Positions 9,407 through 23,872 are shown, numbered from the stretch's first letter. The stretch: 64,000 nucleotides of DNA from Aulostomus chinensis (GCA_037954235.1 JBBMOA010000002.1:19502509-19566508), one strand, 5' to 3'. Notes: generated by a model from the letters alone, not told the origin. Translations and numbers: made by a program.

Positions 9407-12020
9407 ATGAGTCAGCTGGGGGTGAATAGTGCTGTTGTTGGTGAGACGGATCAGTCTTCCTTATTAAATATAGTTTGTGTCAGTTCTGCCGGCTGCTCAG
9501 CGCCACAGTTGTCCTCATGTCTCCTTCCGTACGGGGAGGTCCAGGTATCAGGGTGGTCCTGGATACTGGCCGATACTCTGAGTAGACGTATCAGCCCTGG
9601 TTACCTGCCTGTTTGTAAGGCAGGTCAGTCTGTGCCAAACAAAATGACTTCATTGTTCCAGTTATCACAGAACAAGATGAATCCCACTTCACGCACGTGT
9701 GGCGCGGCCATGGCAGCGTTCCGTATCAAAACATATCAGTTTATGCAACAAAGGAGGCCTGTTCTCGCAGGAACACCTCACCTTTGTGTGCCCTCACGCT
9801 GCAGTGAAGCCGGGGCAACGTTACAGGAAGATTCTAACTGGGTGAAACAATCAGCTCTGCTGTGTCATGTCTCTGCCAGCCGCTGCGCACAAAGAGCGTC
9901 TTTACTTTCTGACGTCTCAAGCCACTTTAATTTGTCCTTCGAGAAGCAGAGAGATGGTTCATGTTGAGTTCAGAGTTGTCAGGGCAGGAGATGAGATAAG
10001 AGCCTGCATTTATACTGTGAAGGAGCAGTCTGCAGCATGCAGAGGCCGACTGATAAGATCAGATATAGAGACGCATTGCCCACTACTCTCAGCTAATATA
10101 CTGTAACCAGGAATGTGGGTCACCACCTAAAAGATTGTGTAACCCTCACACATGTAGATTCTCCTTTCTTCTCTTTCTCTGTCTCCACGGGTGACCATTC
10201 TTAAATGATGCACCGGGACATTTGACAAACCCTCCATGCTGTGAGTAGTGCAGAGGTGAAAGGTGAAAGACTCCAGTTTGGTTTAAAAAAAAAAAAAAAA
10301 GGCTTTATATTTTGAAGTATGATCCTGCTCACAGACAGATTAACAAAGAAACAGAAGGAATTCAGTCGGTATTCAAAAGAATGAAGAGCTGATTATTGAT
10401 ATAATTCAGAAAGACCATTGCAGTATTTGTCTCCATTTGTTTTTCTGCTGCCTGATTAGCAGATTGCTCACATTTCCTCTTAAAGATTTATTTATATCCC
10501 AGAAACGGTGGCGCCATTTTTCAGACTTTCTCAGAATTTGAAGTTCTTAATCTCCGCGGCTAACTTTCACAAGCCCTCGGCATCCCAAAAATAAGGATAC
10601 ATCTCACTGTCTCACCCCTGTCACATGTGTCCGAAAAGAATTCTAATGCGCAGAACCAATTCATCTGAATCTGCTTCAAAATATCCTCATGGAAACTGAT
10701 TTTGGAACATTCTTGAGGATTGTTTGCTGGTGAAAAAATGTCTGGCAGATGTGTTTTTCGCGGCTAGATGACTTCCCACAGTGACCTCACAGCTCAGAGC
10801 CGCTCACATGGTTGAATGGACTCTGGGTTTGAGAAACTGCGGGTCACTTACAAATGAAAAACATCCGGGGATGGGTGGGTGGGGGTCAGATAAATAGGTG
10901 CACCAAGGACGCATGGGTTGGAAGAAGTGCCCCCTACAGCCATGAATCAACTATATGATTGTGATTTTCTATTCGTGGCTGAGTGGGCGGCATCCGGAGA
11001 AGATCATCTCCCAGCGAGACCCCCGCTGACATCATTCTGATTTCAAGACACCCAGGAAATGGAATCTGCTACACAGCCTGCATTCATCGTAGCTGCAGGG
11101 CTACATGGATAATAGGATTTGGAAGACCAGTAAAATAAATCAGTATCATCTGTCATTGGAATATTTTGGGGGCCGCGGAAAGGCCAATCAGCTTATTTTT
11201 CAAGCTGCATTCTCGGACCAAACGCGTTTGCTGCAGCTGCGACTGTACATGAGCCGCGCAGCATCCAAAACCAACAGATACGTACAATCTTTGAATTTAC
11301 AACCTGCTTTTGATTTGTCTGTCTTTGTTTTTAAGTGAGACCTTTTCCAGCCGAGCGAGACTAATCACACTGATGTTAGAGAAATATTTAGGCGTGTTAC
11401 ACAAGACAGGAATCACACAGCGCCGCAGTTTAAAGCAGCGCAAGGAGACGAGGCGCTTTAATCAGTAATTTGTCTCAAACTTCACTGGAAAAACCCGCCG
11501 GTGGAGGCTGAAGTGCGGCCTAACGCACGGCATGGTTATGTAACTCATCTGACATCTCTCAGATTGGATGCTAAAGTCATTTGCATGAATCTGGAGTGAT
11601 AGTTACAGGAATTTAACGAATGAATCGAATGTCTTTTTGAATGAAACCACAATGTTCTCCTCCTTGGAGGACTTGATTCCTGTCGTGCCATACCACACGA
11701 TCCTGCCGGAAAACTTCCGCTGCACTCATCTACTCGCGGGCAGACGTCCTAATCTCCGTACCCGAAGGAAGAGGCTAAATATGGAGAGAGGGTCCAGATG
11801 TGGCCGGGCCTGCACCTGCTGCGGGTACGAGCCAGCTGGGATCGTGTCCTCTCTCTACCCCCCCTCTCAGAGACAAACCTTCATGGGAGCTCGGGAGTCA
11901 ACACCGCCAACCGGGCGCCACAGAGCCTGAGCTGAGGCTCATATTCGTCGCTGACGCCCATCATCATCCTCTCCAAGCTGGGCCGTTGGCTCTCGCTCGC
12001 AGCAGTGTCTGATTACCTTT
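9407..12020. other. Intergenic stretch with locally higher GC/CpG; no gene assigned
   Basis: Between swap70 and sbf2. CpG dinucleotides are more frequent than in flanking DNA, for example around 9690-9720, 11160-11290 and 11490-11950. Open frames at 9407-9967 (186 codons) and 11637-11930 have no protein-like features or flanking splice signals I can defend. It could hold conserved non-coding or regulatory DNA; that is inference only. Confidence 0.35.
10285..10301 (+). repeat. poly(A) run
   Basis: A run of about 16 A following 'ggtttaaa'. It might mark an old retroposon end, but no retroposon body is recognisable upstream. Confidence 0.5.
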
Positions 12021-14890
12021 GATTGGGAGGAAATCTTTAATATCTTGTAGGTATTTGGCCATAAATTGTTGCACAAATTCAAAAATATGACCCCATCAGG
12101 GGGGCAGGAGGGGTCTGTACCAAACTCACTTGCAATCAGCTGAAATGTTTACAGCCATCAGATGGATTTACTCAAGAGAGACTTGAGTATCACTGAAGTA
12201 GAAGAACAAAAGTGAATGCCTGTTCAGTGTTTGCTCAGTCGATAGTGACATCAGGAGTGGTAGAGAAGTTACAGAGCAGGTCAGGAAGGACCACTTTGGC
12301 TGCGCGGACGAATCGATAGAGAATTACATCTTAATCTTGGTAAGAAACCTGCTGAAACAGCTGTGCACGTCCTCCTTTCATCCCCGGGATGTGTTAACCT
12401 TGAACAGCTGGCAAAGATATCAGTCTGGATAAAGCTGATGTTTCCATCTCTGGAGCCATTAATGTTTAATAAAAAACATCATGTTTTCATGCGGATTCTA
12501 ATTGTAATCTTCTTCTTCTTCTTCTGTGCACCACTTGGTGTCTCCGAGTCTGAGTCTGTCTCTGATTGCATGTTTGCCACAGTTGTGAATGGAGGCACGA
12601 AGGAAACATTTCTTGGAAAGTTTTCTGGAAAGTGGATTTGTGCAACGTCTGGAGGGAAACTTGACGAACGAGCCTGCTAAACATGTTAAAAGTCCATTTT
12701 TACAGCATTTTAGTGTATTTATACATATTAACGTTTATAACCTTATCGATCTTATTGAAAAGAATCACAGATGCACTGCTGGGGGAAAAAAATGCGAAAG
12801 TCCTACCATAGAGGAAGAATACAACCCATTTTGGCAAATACTTAAGGAACTTTCCTGCACGCGTCTCTCCCTGCATCTCATATATTTCTCTGAACTGCAG
12901 TGATACCTGCGGTAAATTAGTGCTGCTGTGCAAGATCAGACGAATCCAGCACCAACGTCCCCACATCTGCCAGGAGTCCCTGATATTCTGTCAACCTGAA
13001 ACTGAATAAAGAGGATAGACAAAATATTAGGCCTCCAGAATGACAATTAGAATAAATCAAGGTGTCTCAAACTGATTCATCATGGAGGCGGATTTATGAC
13101 TGGACAGTTTTATAGCGCTGTATTAGTTTTATCTACGGGTACTTAGGTTGGGGATGATTGGGAACTTTTACACGTTTGTAGAGCCGCTACACACACGTGC
13201 AAGTGCACAAAGGCTATTATGTGTGTGACTGATATTTGTGATGTCACAAATCCTGCTCATAGGCCCGCCTCTTAAAATCGGACCCACAAGGAGCTCGGAG
13301 AGAACTGACGCTTTCGTGAATGATTTTTTTTTTGTTTGTTTGTCCTGAAACCAGATGATTTAGTAAACAGGTCAAAAACATACCAACAAAACATAAAAGT
13401 AATGATTATTTACAGCTTCTGCCTTAACCAGGCAGGCAATCAACCGACTTCTAACTCGGTCTGACTGATCAGAGCCCCAAGTGTTGATTCAAACATCCAA
13501 CATTACAATGCAACAAGTTTTACTTCTCCGTGTTTCTCAGATGAATGAGCACTGACAGTTCAAAAAAGATACAACACAATTATTTTCAAGGAGGAATATC
13601 AAGATCCTGAGTGAGAAACGCTTTGACACACAATACCAGGCAAACGTGATACATTATTATTAGTCAGTATAGGAAATCTGCCTCAAACCATTTGGTGCCT
13701 TTTCATTTTGATTATGCCTGGCTTGCTGTTTGTCACTTGTAGGGAGAATTATGCAAAAAAAACCAACCAAACAAAAAGCACCTGACAGAGTTAAAGAAAA
13801 CTGGGAGGAGGGATGGCACAGGAGCCAAGAAAGGACCCACTCTGAATCACGGGTAGAAGCGTTCTCTCTTTTGTTCACACTGAGATAAGACATTGAGTTG
13901 AAAGAAAGTTCAGACGCTACACCGTCCTGTGGTTGAAGTATTGTTGTGAACGTATCTTCTCACACAATGTAACTGCTGAAGTACAAAAAAAAACGGTACG
14001 TGTTCTGCCTCATGGCAGCTGCACGCCAGCCTTGTGATCTCAGGGCTGTCACGAGGGAAACGAAAAGGAGTATTTTTGTTCAAACTCAACTTATGTCTTA
14101 CGTTTTTTTGGCTTCTACAACATGATTTACGTTGAAAGTTATCAAAGTGGAAGGTGAAATAATATCAGTTATCACACCACATCATGAGCATTAATGTCCA
14201 TTCAAGACATGGTTGATCGATGGAGGAGTTTGAAGGGAATTATTACAGTTTATCCCACTTTGCAAGTGTGAGAAACCAATAAATGACTCAAGACCAACTG
14301 TGTTTGTATATCTGGAACTCTGAAGTTATGTGAAACGGCGATATTAGGCTGCACAGTCAGCTACCAATGGCTCCAATAACATGATCATGACCGTATATCC
14401 AAAACCAAATCTGTATGTAACGAGGTGTCGCTTTGGCTACGGGGGCTCAACCTCACATTCTGATTGATTGATGACACTTTGTCTCACCCTGTATAAAACT
14501 GAGGTTACTAGTTTCAGTCTGAATAATAAACCGGGTTTTAAGAGGTCACGCTAAGTGAAATCTAAGCAGTTATCGTCACCATAGCAACCTTTAACTGCTG
14601 TTGGAACCCCCCCCCCCCCCCCCCCCCCCCAGACTGATTTCTGGAGTTCGCTGACTTCTCTGTCAATTCCGATTGTTTTCACTCAGTGTTTCTTCAACTA
14701 TTTCTTACTCCCATGGTAAACTCAAAGATAGCCTGAGAAAAAGTGTCTCCTTATTTTTTGTTGAAATGATTCTTATTTTATTTTTTACACGATATTCCTC
14801 CTACTTTTAATTGCACAAACAATCTGGCCCACTTTCCCAACCGGTGACAGGAAAATAAACAAAACATTTACACAGAACTACAGGTGGTTT
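12021..14890. other. Intergenic, largely unremarkable
   Basis: AT-rich unique-looking sequence with a short TTC repeat (about 12511-12525), a palindromic 'gtgatgtcac' near 13237-13248 and a poly(C) run at 14607-14630. I see no gene or recognisable transposon. Confidence 0.4.
14607..14630 (+). repeat. poly(C) tract of 24
   Basis: Twenty-four uninterrupted C between 'ttggaa' and 'agactg'. Such G/C homopolymers are uncommon and unstable. Length may be affected by sequencing error. Confidence 0.9.
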
Positions 14891-14903
14891 CAAGTATGTT
14901 TCA

Positions 14904-16161
14904 TTTATTTCCAAAATTTAGTGTCCTCACAAAAACATGGCACAATGATACAGTAACAAAAAAGAAAGTCTGATATCTTTTCATGAGTAGTTTCATTCTA
15001 TTGTTTTTTTCTTTTAAATGAAACTTCATCGGATGCAAACAAACAGAGCAGAAGAGATGAGCCCCTCTGAAAACCACACGGTTCCACGCCTCGTGTTCAT
15101 TTTTGCTTCTTTAAAAGCCCTTAAAAAGAAGACAAATATGAACCTGCCTGGATAACAACAAACGACAGCAACGTCTCCATTTCATTTTCAGAACAATGGT
15201 TCATCACAAACGAGGAAGAGGCCACTCAGGTATTTGCACCAAGTAACGACACATTAAAAAGGACTTGTTGGTCACATTAGAATTAAGGTTAGAAAAGTAT
15301 ATCCATGATCAGTACATACAGGATTGTAAAATGAAATGTCACGTTGGGTATTTACAGAAAAACATGAAGCCACCAGACTCACACAGTTACATGTTTAATA
15401 AAATAATTTACATTACATGAGACAAGCTTTGTTATGCAGACGTCAATAAACATTCAACAAAAAACAAGAAAAACTCCACGTATTTAAATAGAAAACAAAA
15501 TGTCAGGTAACTCTTTTGAACTCACTGTGCAAATGTTTTTTCTTCTTGTCTGTCTTGAGGAAACGTCTTCTGTACATTGTGAGTGTAATGCCTGTAGCCT
15601 CACTGTCTGCATCTGGTAGAGAATCGGTTAGGAGTGCATACGTTTGAGCTAAGTGCAAACAAATTGCTTTTTTTTTTTCTCATGTTGTGCATTAAAACCT
15701 CTGAGTTTTTGGCGGTTCACACAATAAGCAGCAATAACCTTCCTCGTAGCAAAATAGAAATTCTTTGATAGGCTATCGTCTATATTTTAAATTCTAAAAT
15801 TGAACCCACAGTTTGAATGGCCAGTGATATTGCTTTGATCTATTTACAGCTTAAGTAGGATAACCTTTTCCTTGGTAGTGCAGCCTCCTAAAACATCAGC
15901 TTATCTTCAGGTCCTCCCTGCCGGAGGCGCGGCACAGGGAGCTGACAGCAGAGAGCTGCAGAGAGACGACAGCTGACGGCAGGTGGATGAGTGAGGAATG
16001 GACAGGATTCACCCTCCGCTACCAGGCACTTGCTTCACTGTGGTCCCCGAAATTAAAGCCATCTGAGCTGAGTGGTTGTCGTGTCTCTGCTATCACCCGC
16101 CTGATGTGTCACGTCTAATGTGCGCCATACCACATGATAACCAGGCGCCGAGCGTTGCCTA
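14904..16161 (-). other. sbf2: Probable sbf2 3' UTR with poly(A) signal
   Basis: Downstream of the sbf2 stop on the minus strand the sequence is AT-rich and repeat-poor. An AATAAA signal (TTTATT on plus) lies at 14904-14909, giving a 3' UTR of about 1.25 kb. A second AATAAA lies at 14777-14782. The cleavage site is inferred, not seen. Confidence 0.4.
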
Positions 16162-16260
16162 TCACGCATCAGAGATGCAGTTCTGGATCTTGTCCATCCA
16201 CAGCTGAGCGCTGGGAGCGTCCGAAGCACAGAAGTTGTAGACACGCTTGCTGGTCTTCAG
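16162..16260 (-). CDS. sbf2: sbf2 exon e33: PH domain end and stop
   Basis: 99 bp, 32 codons plus TGA (16162-16164). Encodes LKTSKRVYNFCASDAPSAQL then WMDKIQNCISDA. The conserved PH Trp is present and the C-terminus SDA is as in other vertebrates. Confidence 0.97.
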   Translation of the reverse strand: MKTSKRVYNFCASDAPSAQLWMDKIQNCISDA

Positions 16261-19200
16261 CTAGAGACATCAAAAACACCTCAAATATAACGCAGAGTAG
16301 AAAAGACTTCAAACGTTCCCGTCGTAACCCATGTTCACCGCCACGAGCAGTTCGACTCTACTTTCTTTATGCATTTGTTGCTCAAGCTTCAACATACAGA
16401 TGTGAACCTGTTATTATAACAGCAATCTACCATGGATCAGGCGCTGGTTAGAAAAAGGTTGGCGCCTGATATAAATGATGCAGCGCAGCAGCACCCAAGC
16501 ATACTCACATCAAAGAAGGCCTTCTCACTGATGTGTTTGGGTGCTCCGATTGTGGGTGCAGCCACCATCACAGACTCCACCTCCGCCAGGTCGATGTGGC
16601 CTCTACAGTTCGTGTCCTCCCCGGTGTCGTAGTACCTCAGCTGTGTAAACACCCGCGTTAACACTCAGCTCACCATCGGCGAGCTCCACCGTGAATGTAG
16701 CGCTGCTCACTCACCTGGTGTTTAGTGATGTCCAAAACAAACCAGCGAGGTTTCCAGCCTTTCAGCAGCGCGCCGCGTTTGTAGAGGATGCCCTCGTACG
16801 ACCTGCGGACACACGTGGCGACTAAGTGAGTCTTTACATGCACTCTGCTGCGGCCATATTCAAACTGGTCTCTCATCAATGGATGTATTGAAGGCAGAAG
16901 GAACTCTTTTTGTACATTGTGTTCCAGATGTGTAAAGAGGCCAACAGTGGGTGGCTGGAGAGCTCCCATCTGTTCTTTAGAGATTTACATCTACAAAAGT
17001 GCTAAAACCAGCCAGAACCCTTCAACCTGCCAAGATTTTACTTTTTTTATATCCAAAAAGACAAGAATATCAAAGCTGTGTGGATCAGTGATGAGCTATT
17101 CACAGAGAAGTTTCCAAAGATCCCATCAGGTATGTAAGAGGAAAAAAAAGGATGGATGAAGTGATTTATGACTAAAGTCATGCTGATACAATGAAATACA
17201 GAAACTGTGGTGGAAGTTTCAAATATTTTTATCTGCAAAACACGATTTGGAATGTGAAAGAGGAAGAAGAAACTAAGTAAAAACATGACGTAGATGCTAA
17301 TAATCACTGGTCCGATTCAGAGAAAAACATGCAGCTATTAGAGCCAAGAGACTGTACTTTAACCTCCCACACCCGCAGTTTAACAGAGTACAGACGATCC
17401 TTGCAGTCATGACACACAACATACCACTGCGCTGAGTCAAACTGGACCCCGCTGGCCTCCCAGTGAATCCAATGTGAACTTCTTCTGAGGGTTCACCACC
17501 CACCTGTTCTCCTCGCTCTTGGGGGTGAACTGGTTGTAAAGGGTTGCAGCGCGGCGGTTGATCCCGTTGGATGTGGTGGTGCTGTGGTCTTCGCCCAGTC
17601 CGCTGTCTGGCAGGTGCAGCATGGAGCGCCGCTGGAAGGCCTGTAGGCTGGACGTGGGGATGAGGCCTGAAATGGATACCGACTGCTTGTGGAGCTGCTG
17701 AAACACAAACAGATGAATGAGTGGAGGGAAACATACGGCGTCAAAGAGTTTCATTCAGGTTGTTGAGATTTACATTTCCTTCTTGCTTGAGGTCCTCCTG
17801 GATGCTGATCCGGACTCTCTCCAGGGTGGTCTGCCACCTCTCGGGGGTCTGGTTCAGCTCTAACTCCAACTTCTCGATGTCCTGCAGCAACAAAACCAGA
17901 ATGTTAGCAGGTGTGACTTCTGTATCACAACAAAACAGACACAGAAGTAGGCGGGCGCTTACAGAGAGTAGTTTGGTGATGGCGTCGGGCTGGGCGCGGC
18001 TCACGCTGCTGTAGCAGGGCCACACGATCCTCCTCCTGCTGTTGGAGATTGTTTCTGCCTCCTCGGCGCTCTCCGACCTGGCGGCCATCATCCTCCAGTC
18101 GTAGCACGGCCCCGTCGACAGCGTCTCATCCGTGAACAAGTCCCATTTATTCAGGCTGGGGATGCTGATCGACGGCTTCAGGATCACCTGCAGGTACCAA
18201 CGCACCAGGCTGGATTTACAGTCCCACGTCACAAGTACAGGGGCTTGCTGAAGTATTCATACCCCTTGAACTTTTTTTCATTTTTTTGTCACATTACGAC
18301 CACAAACAAATAGATTTTATTGGAATTTCATGTGAAAGACCAACACAAAGTGGCAAACAATTGTGAAGTACAGAGAAAATTATACATGATTAAAATTTTT
18401 TTTAACTAATAAAAAACTGAAAAAGCACGGTGTGCTGAAGTATTCAGCCCCCCTGAGTTAAAACTTTGTGGAACCGCCTTTCGCTGCAATTACAGATGCA
18501 AGTCTTTCGGGGTTTGTCCCTCCCAGCTTTGCTCATCTAGAGACTGAAACTTTTTCCCATCCTTCTTTGCAAACCAGCTCAAGCTCAGCCAGATTATATG
18601 GAGGGTGTTTGTGAACGACAGCGTTCAGATCTCGCCAGACTCTCTATATGATTTAGTCCTGGATTTTGACTGGGCCGTGCTAACACATGAATATGTTTTG
18701 TTTTAAACCATTCCATTTGGCTTAACGTTTGGCTCGTTGTCCTGCTGGAACGTGAGTCTTTTGCAGACTCCAACAGGTTTTCTTCCAAGATTGCGCTGTT
18801 AGGCTCCATGCATCTTCCCATCAACTCTGACCATCTTCCCTGTCCCTGCAGAAGAGAAGCATCCCCAGAGCCTGATGCTGGCACCACCATGTTTGTTAAT
18901 GGGGATGGTGTGTTATGAGTGATGTGTAGTGTTAGTTTTCCGTCACACATAGATTTTTGCGTTTAGGACAGACGTCTAATTTTGGTCTCATCTGACCAGA
19001 GCAGCTTCTTCTGCATGTTTGCTGTGTCCCCCACATGGCTTCTGGCAAACTGCAAACGGGACTTCTAATGGTTTTCTTCTAACAATGGTTTCCTTCTTGC
19101 CACTCTTCCATAAAGGTCAGATTTGCAGTGCACAACCAACAGTTGTCCTGTGGACAGAACCCCCCTCCTAAGCTGTGGAACCACAGTTCGTTCAGAGTCA

Positions 19201-22200
19201 CCATGGGTCCCTTGGCTGCAACTCTGATCAGTGCGCTCCTTGTTCGGCCAATAGGTTAAGGCGGACGGCCGTGTCTTGGCAGGTTTGCAGTTGTGCCGTA
19301 CTCTTTCCATTTCCGGATGATCGATTGAACAGTGAGATGTTCAAAGCTTGGGAAATCTTTTTAATACACCTGCTTTAAACGTCTCCACGACTTTACCCCT
19401 GACCTGTCTGGTGTGTTCCTTGGACTTCATGATGCTGCTTGCACCCAAATATTTTCTTAACAAACCTCTGAGGCCATCACAGAACAGCTGTATTTGTGCT
19501 GAGATTAGATCTCACACAGGTGGACTCTACTGAGTCATTAGATCAACATTCGATCATTCAGCAATCATCAGGCAAATTCAGAAGGCAACTGGTTACACTC
19601 AGAGAAAAGGGGGCAGGATACTTTTACACACTGCACTTTTCAGTTTTTTTATTTGTAAAAAAAAAATTTAAATCATGGATAATTTTCTCTCTACTTCACA
19701 ATTGTTGTGCCACTTTGTGTTGGTCTTTCAAATAAAATTCCAATAAAATATCTTTATGTTTGTGGTCCTTGTGTGACAAAATGCAGAAAAGTTCAAGGGG
19801 TATGAATACTTTTGCAAGCCACTGTAAATCGGCCTATAATCAACAGCAATGTCTTTTCTACCAAAACCATTTGTAAAAGCCCACAAATCATATGTTTACC
19901 ACACTGCATCCTAAACAACAGATGATGAGCTAAGAAGAGGAGAAGATGCTTCAGGTTGATGCTGAATAACATTCACAGATTTCTGCCGACACTGATGAGG
20001 TACCAATACATCACGCATCTCTCAAGTGTCACCTTTAAACTGGGAATTTGAGACATGCTCCCCACCCCCCCCCCCAAAAAATTTTCTTGACATTTTACAG
20101 ACTCAAGACTCATTGTGAAAAATAATTATTTCATATCAATCAATGACGAAAATAAGAGAGAGAGAGAGAGATCGAGATCCAGTGCACGACACACATGGAC
20201 CATCATGTTAGCAGCAACCACTTCCAGTCAAACGGGAGGATAAAATCCCTCAGCGTCCTAAGGAGAGCAGACCTGCTGCAGACGGAGTCGTGTGGGAACT
20301 TGTTGTGTTGACCTGGGATGTCAGTGGCAAAACAAGCACTTGTAGTAGACGTACGTGGATGCGGACGAGTGCCCCGTGGGATCAGCGTGCAGCTGTTACA
20401 CACTTGCTGTTTATAGCAGTGTTGCTCAATATTGGACTGATCACATTCATGTGTGTCCCCATTTAGGCCCAAAAAGTAGAGCCTGGGATTGAGATATTTG
20501 AACTCTAATAATATGTATGTACTTGTTTTAGAATCCTGCAGACAACATGTAGCCAGATCTGGAGATGATGCAGGAACAAGAGCCACTTAATGGTTTTAAG
20601 ACGTATACATAATAAGTGGATTTTGGAGGATTCTTTAAACTCATATTAGGAAAAAAAAAAACAAAACCTATTTAAGAGTTTAAAATAACAGAAGTTTTAC
20701 TGAAATAAAAGTGATTGACGTGCAAATAAAAATGAGCAGCTCATGTCAACGCTCAGGCTGGTGGTCTAAAAATGTGAGGAGACTTATTCTTTATTCCAAA
20801 ACACATCACAACACCACTGAAACTCCAGCAAGATTCTTTTTGTTTTCAATCAGGCTGAGAAGCAAATATGGGCAACCAAACGACTGTTCATTTCCTCCAG
20901 TCATTCCTCTACAGAGAAACAAGTACATTCTCTCACTGAAAGCTGCTCAACCGATGACAGAAAACAAACAGACTGAAGCAAGATGATCTATCTATCTTAT
21001 TGTTTAGAGCTTTTTCTCAACGGGAAGAAGAATGTGGTTTTATTCATGTCAACACCTCTAATGCTGAATATTTATCATCCCTGACCGAAGGCCAGACACT
21101 CACGTCGATCTCTGAAGGGCTGTAGAGATAGTTGAAGAAGATGGGGCTCCTCCGGTGCATCCTGTTGATGCACTCCCAGATACAGATGCCGCTCCGGGCC
21201 TGCTTGTCACCTTTATCCTCGAACAGCAAGCCTGCCGACAAACACAAGATGTCTGCATTAATGTAATACAGTAGAACTGGAATTGATCTGAGGGTGAAGA
21301 GCGAGCGTGAATGAACATAAACACATTCTTATATGTACAGGTAGCAACATATTCAATAGGAATAAAATGAGCTGTTATGGCTTGTTTACTGATCAACAAT
21401 GTTAATCTTTTATATTTCATTTGTGTTCTATTCATCACTCACAAATTTTTGAGCTGCTATAACATGAATTTCATAGTTGAACAACCGACAAAGTCCATTG
21501 TATCTTCATGTTTTTAATTCTTGAAAATCAAATATATATTCTGAGATTTCTCCCTTTACCACACAACAGTTTTCAAACAGGACTAACTAGTAGTGTCTTG
21601 AACTAATCTAGAACTGACAGTTACACTGCCGCCTTGATGCTTTCGCCTCTGCCTTAAACATGAAGGATAGATGAGATTTGATTGTAATGAATATTTTTTT
21701 GATGTAATTAGAATATGTTTTGATTTTAATTACTTTCTTTTCTATGTTTTTGTAAATCTCTCTCTCTTTTTTTTTTAACTTATTCTAAGAATGTATTTCA
21801 TTTGTTTGAAGAAATTATGTTTTTCAGATTTTGGTCCAGAGAGATTCACATTTTGTTCCATCTTTCATCAGATCCACTTCTGTGTTGTAAACAAACGAAA
21901 CACGGTCGTAGAGTTCGTTCTACGGGGAGAAAACTTGTGAGGTGGAAAATTCCGTTGTATCACAGACGACACCTGCAGCGTGTAGCGCTCGCTCTGCTAA
22001 CTTGATTATCTCTGGTGTTAGCATCTCTGCTCGGTACCTTTGAACATCTGGGTGTGTTAAGTGTATCAAATACAGCATCTCCTGTAAAACCCACAATGCA
22101 TTGCAGTTTCTGTCCTACATGAAGTCCATCACTGTGGTCCAGGGGAGCTCTCACACCTTGAAGTTCTGTTTGGGTCAAACTGAAAAATCGGAACCAGATT

Positions 22201-23872
22201 CTGCAGGTGTGAAAACGCCCTCATCTCTATCATGATGAATAGATAGTGGATCGTCCTGTGCTACGGTGCTACTGGCAGGAACGATGCTGACCATTCATTT
22301 GCATTTGAACTGATCATTATTCATTTTGACACTGATCGGTTCTTCAACTCTATTAACCTTCATGTCTGCCGGGATATTCTGGCCGAGAGCTCCTATCAAA
22401 CCTCAGTAAAAATGTTGTTTAGAAAAATTACAAAAAGAGATGAAATGTGGTTAGTTACACCACAACAGTATAAAGCCAATGGTAACATAACTTTTCCTCA
22501 ACATAATAAAAAGAGATTATATTAAAAAGAACAACCCCTGCTGGTTTGGATGGGAATGGACACTGACCATGTTCCAAGCGCTCATAGTCAGAGTCCAACA
22601 GGAAGTTCTTGAAGCGGTTAGAGATGTGATGATAGGCCAAGAACTTCAGATAATACTGATTAAACTCAAACTCCAGAGGATGTTGTTCCAGAATCTGCAA
22701 GGACACAAAGATAAAGACAGTCAGATCGAGAGTGAGAGAGCAAGAGAGCAAGAGAGAGAGGGAGAGGGAGCGATGGAGTAGGAGAGAATGCAACAGCTGG
22801 ATTGTATCCTGGCGTTATAGCTTTACATCTCTCTAGAGTATGAATGACCTATTAGGAACAGGAAAGAACTTCTCCTGTCCATGTGGGGGCAAAGTTTATA
22901 TCAAGTGAAATCATCACCACCAGACACAATCCAGACTGAGCCAGCGGGACAGCAGCTCCATTGTTCCCGTCCAGCGGTGTGAAGTGGCCATCAAGAGAGA
23001 CGTGTTGAATATTTGAGGCCACCTGGGTCTATTGGCAAAAACAACAGCTGTTTTGGAGATGAGGCACATCTATTTTCAGCTCTTGTCCGAAACCCCTCTC
23101 CCCTCTGTTTATAGCTCTCCAGACCCCAGGACCCCGGCCAAACTGTCATTAGCTGCCAAGACTACACTTTCAAAAGACAAATGCAGAAACTATGTGTTGA
23201 TGTAAGTGTATGGGAGTGGGTCTGGAAGTCCCCAAAGGCACCGTGAAATACACGAAATCCTCTAAAGTTAGTATTTCAGCGTGGACACCCCCCTGCCAGC
23301 ACACCCCACCATTCCTAGATTCCTCTCAATCCCCTGAACTGCAGTTTTCCACATGTTGTTCTAAACATGCACAGGGATGTGAAGGGATGCTGAAACACGC
23401 GAGAACAGACGATTCAACGCTGATCTCTGGGTTCACGGACCATCTGGGCAACAGGCTCCCTGCACGCTCCCCGCTGCACTACACTGTTGAAATTACATAT
23501 CGAGTCAACAGTATGCAACGCGCAAAACTAAACCAAATGTATAGATGATGACAGCTGGGTTTCTTGCCTTCTTCACCCCCTCTCGCTTGTCCTCTTTTCA
23601 GGAATGTGATGAGCTCATGTCAAAGATATGAATGCTGCTGAGGGGAAAGTGGGCAGTGTTTGATGCCTCACCTGATGAACACAGTCCAGGAACTGCAGGA
23701 AGATGGGGGTGAAGCCACTACCCTGGCTGCTAGGACTCAGGTTGCTACGCTGGCTGAACTTGTGGCCGAAGGAAAGCCATTCCTTCTCCAGCAGAACCTG
23801 AAAACCCTCCAGAGTCCGGTAGAAGGGATCACTCAGCAGCTGCACCAAAGACACCACCTGCAGAGAGGGAGG

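Noticed and set aside
9407..9967. 186-codon plus-strand open frame in the intergenic region
   Set aside because: Longest stray frame outside the two genes, but composition is Ser/Cys-rich without domain features. It has no convincing splice sites or poly(A) context, and its 3' part overlaps another open frame equally well.
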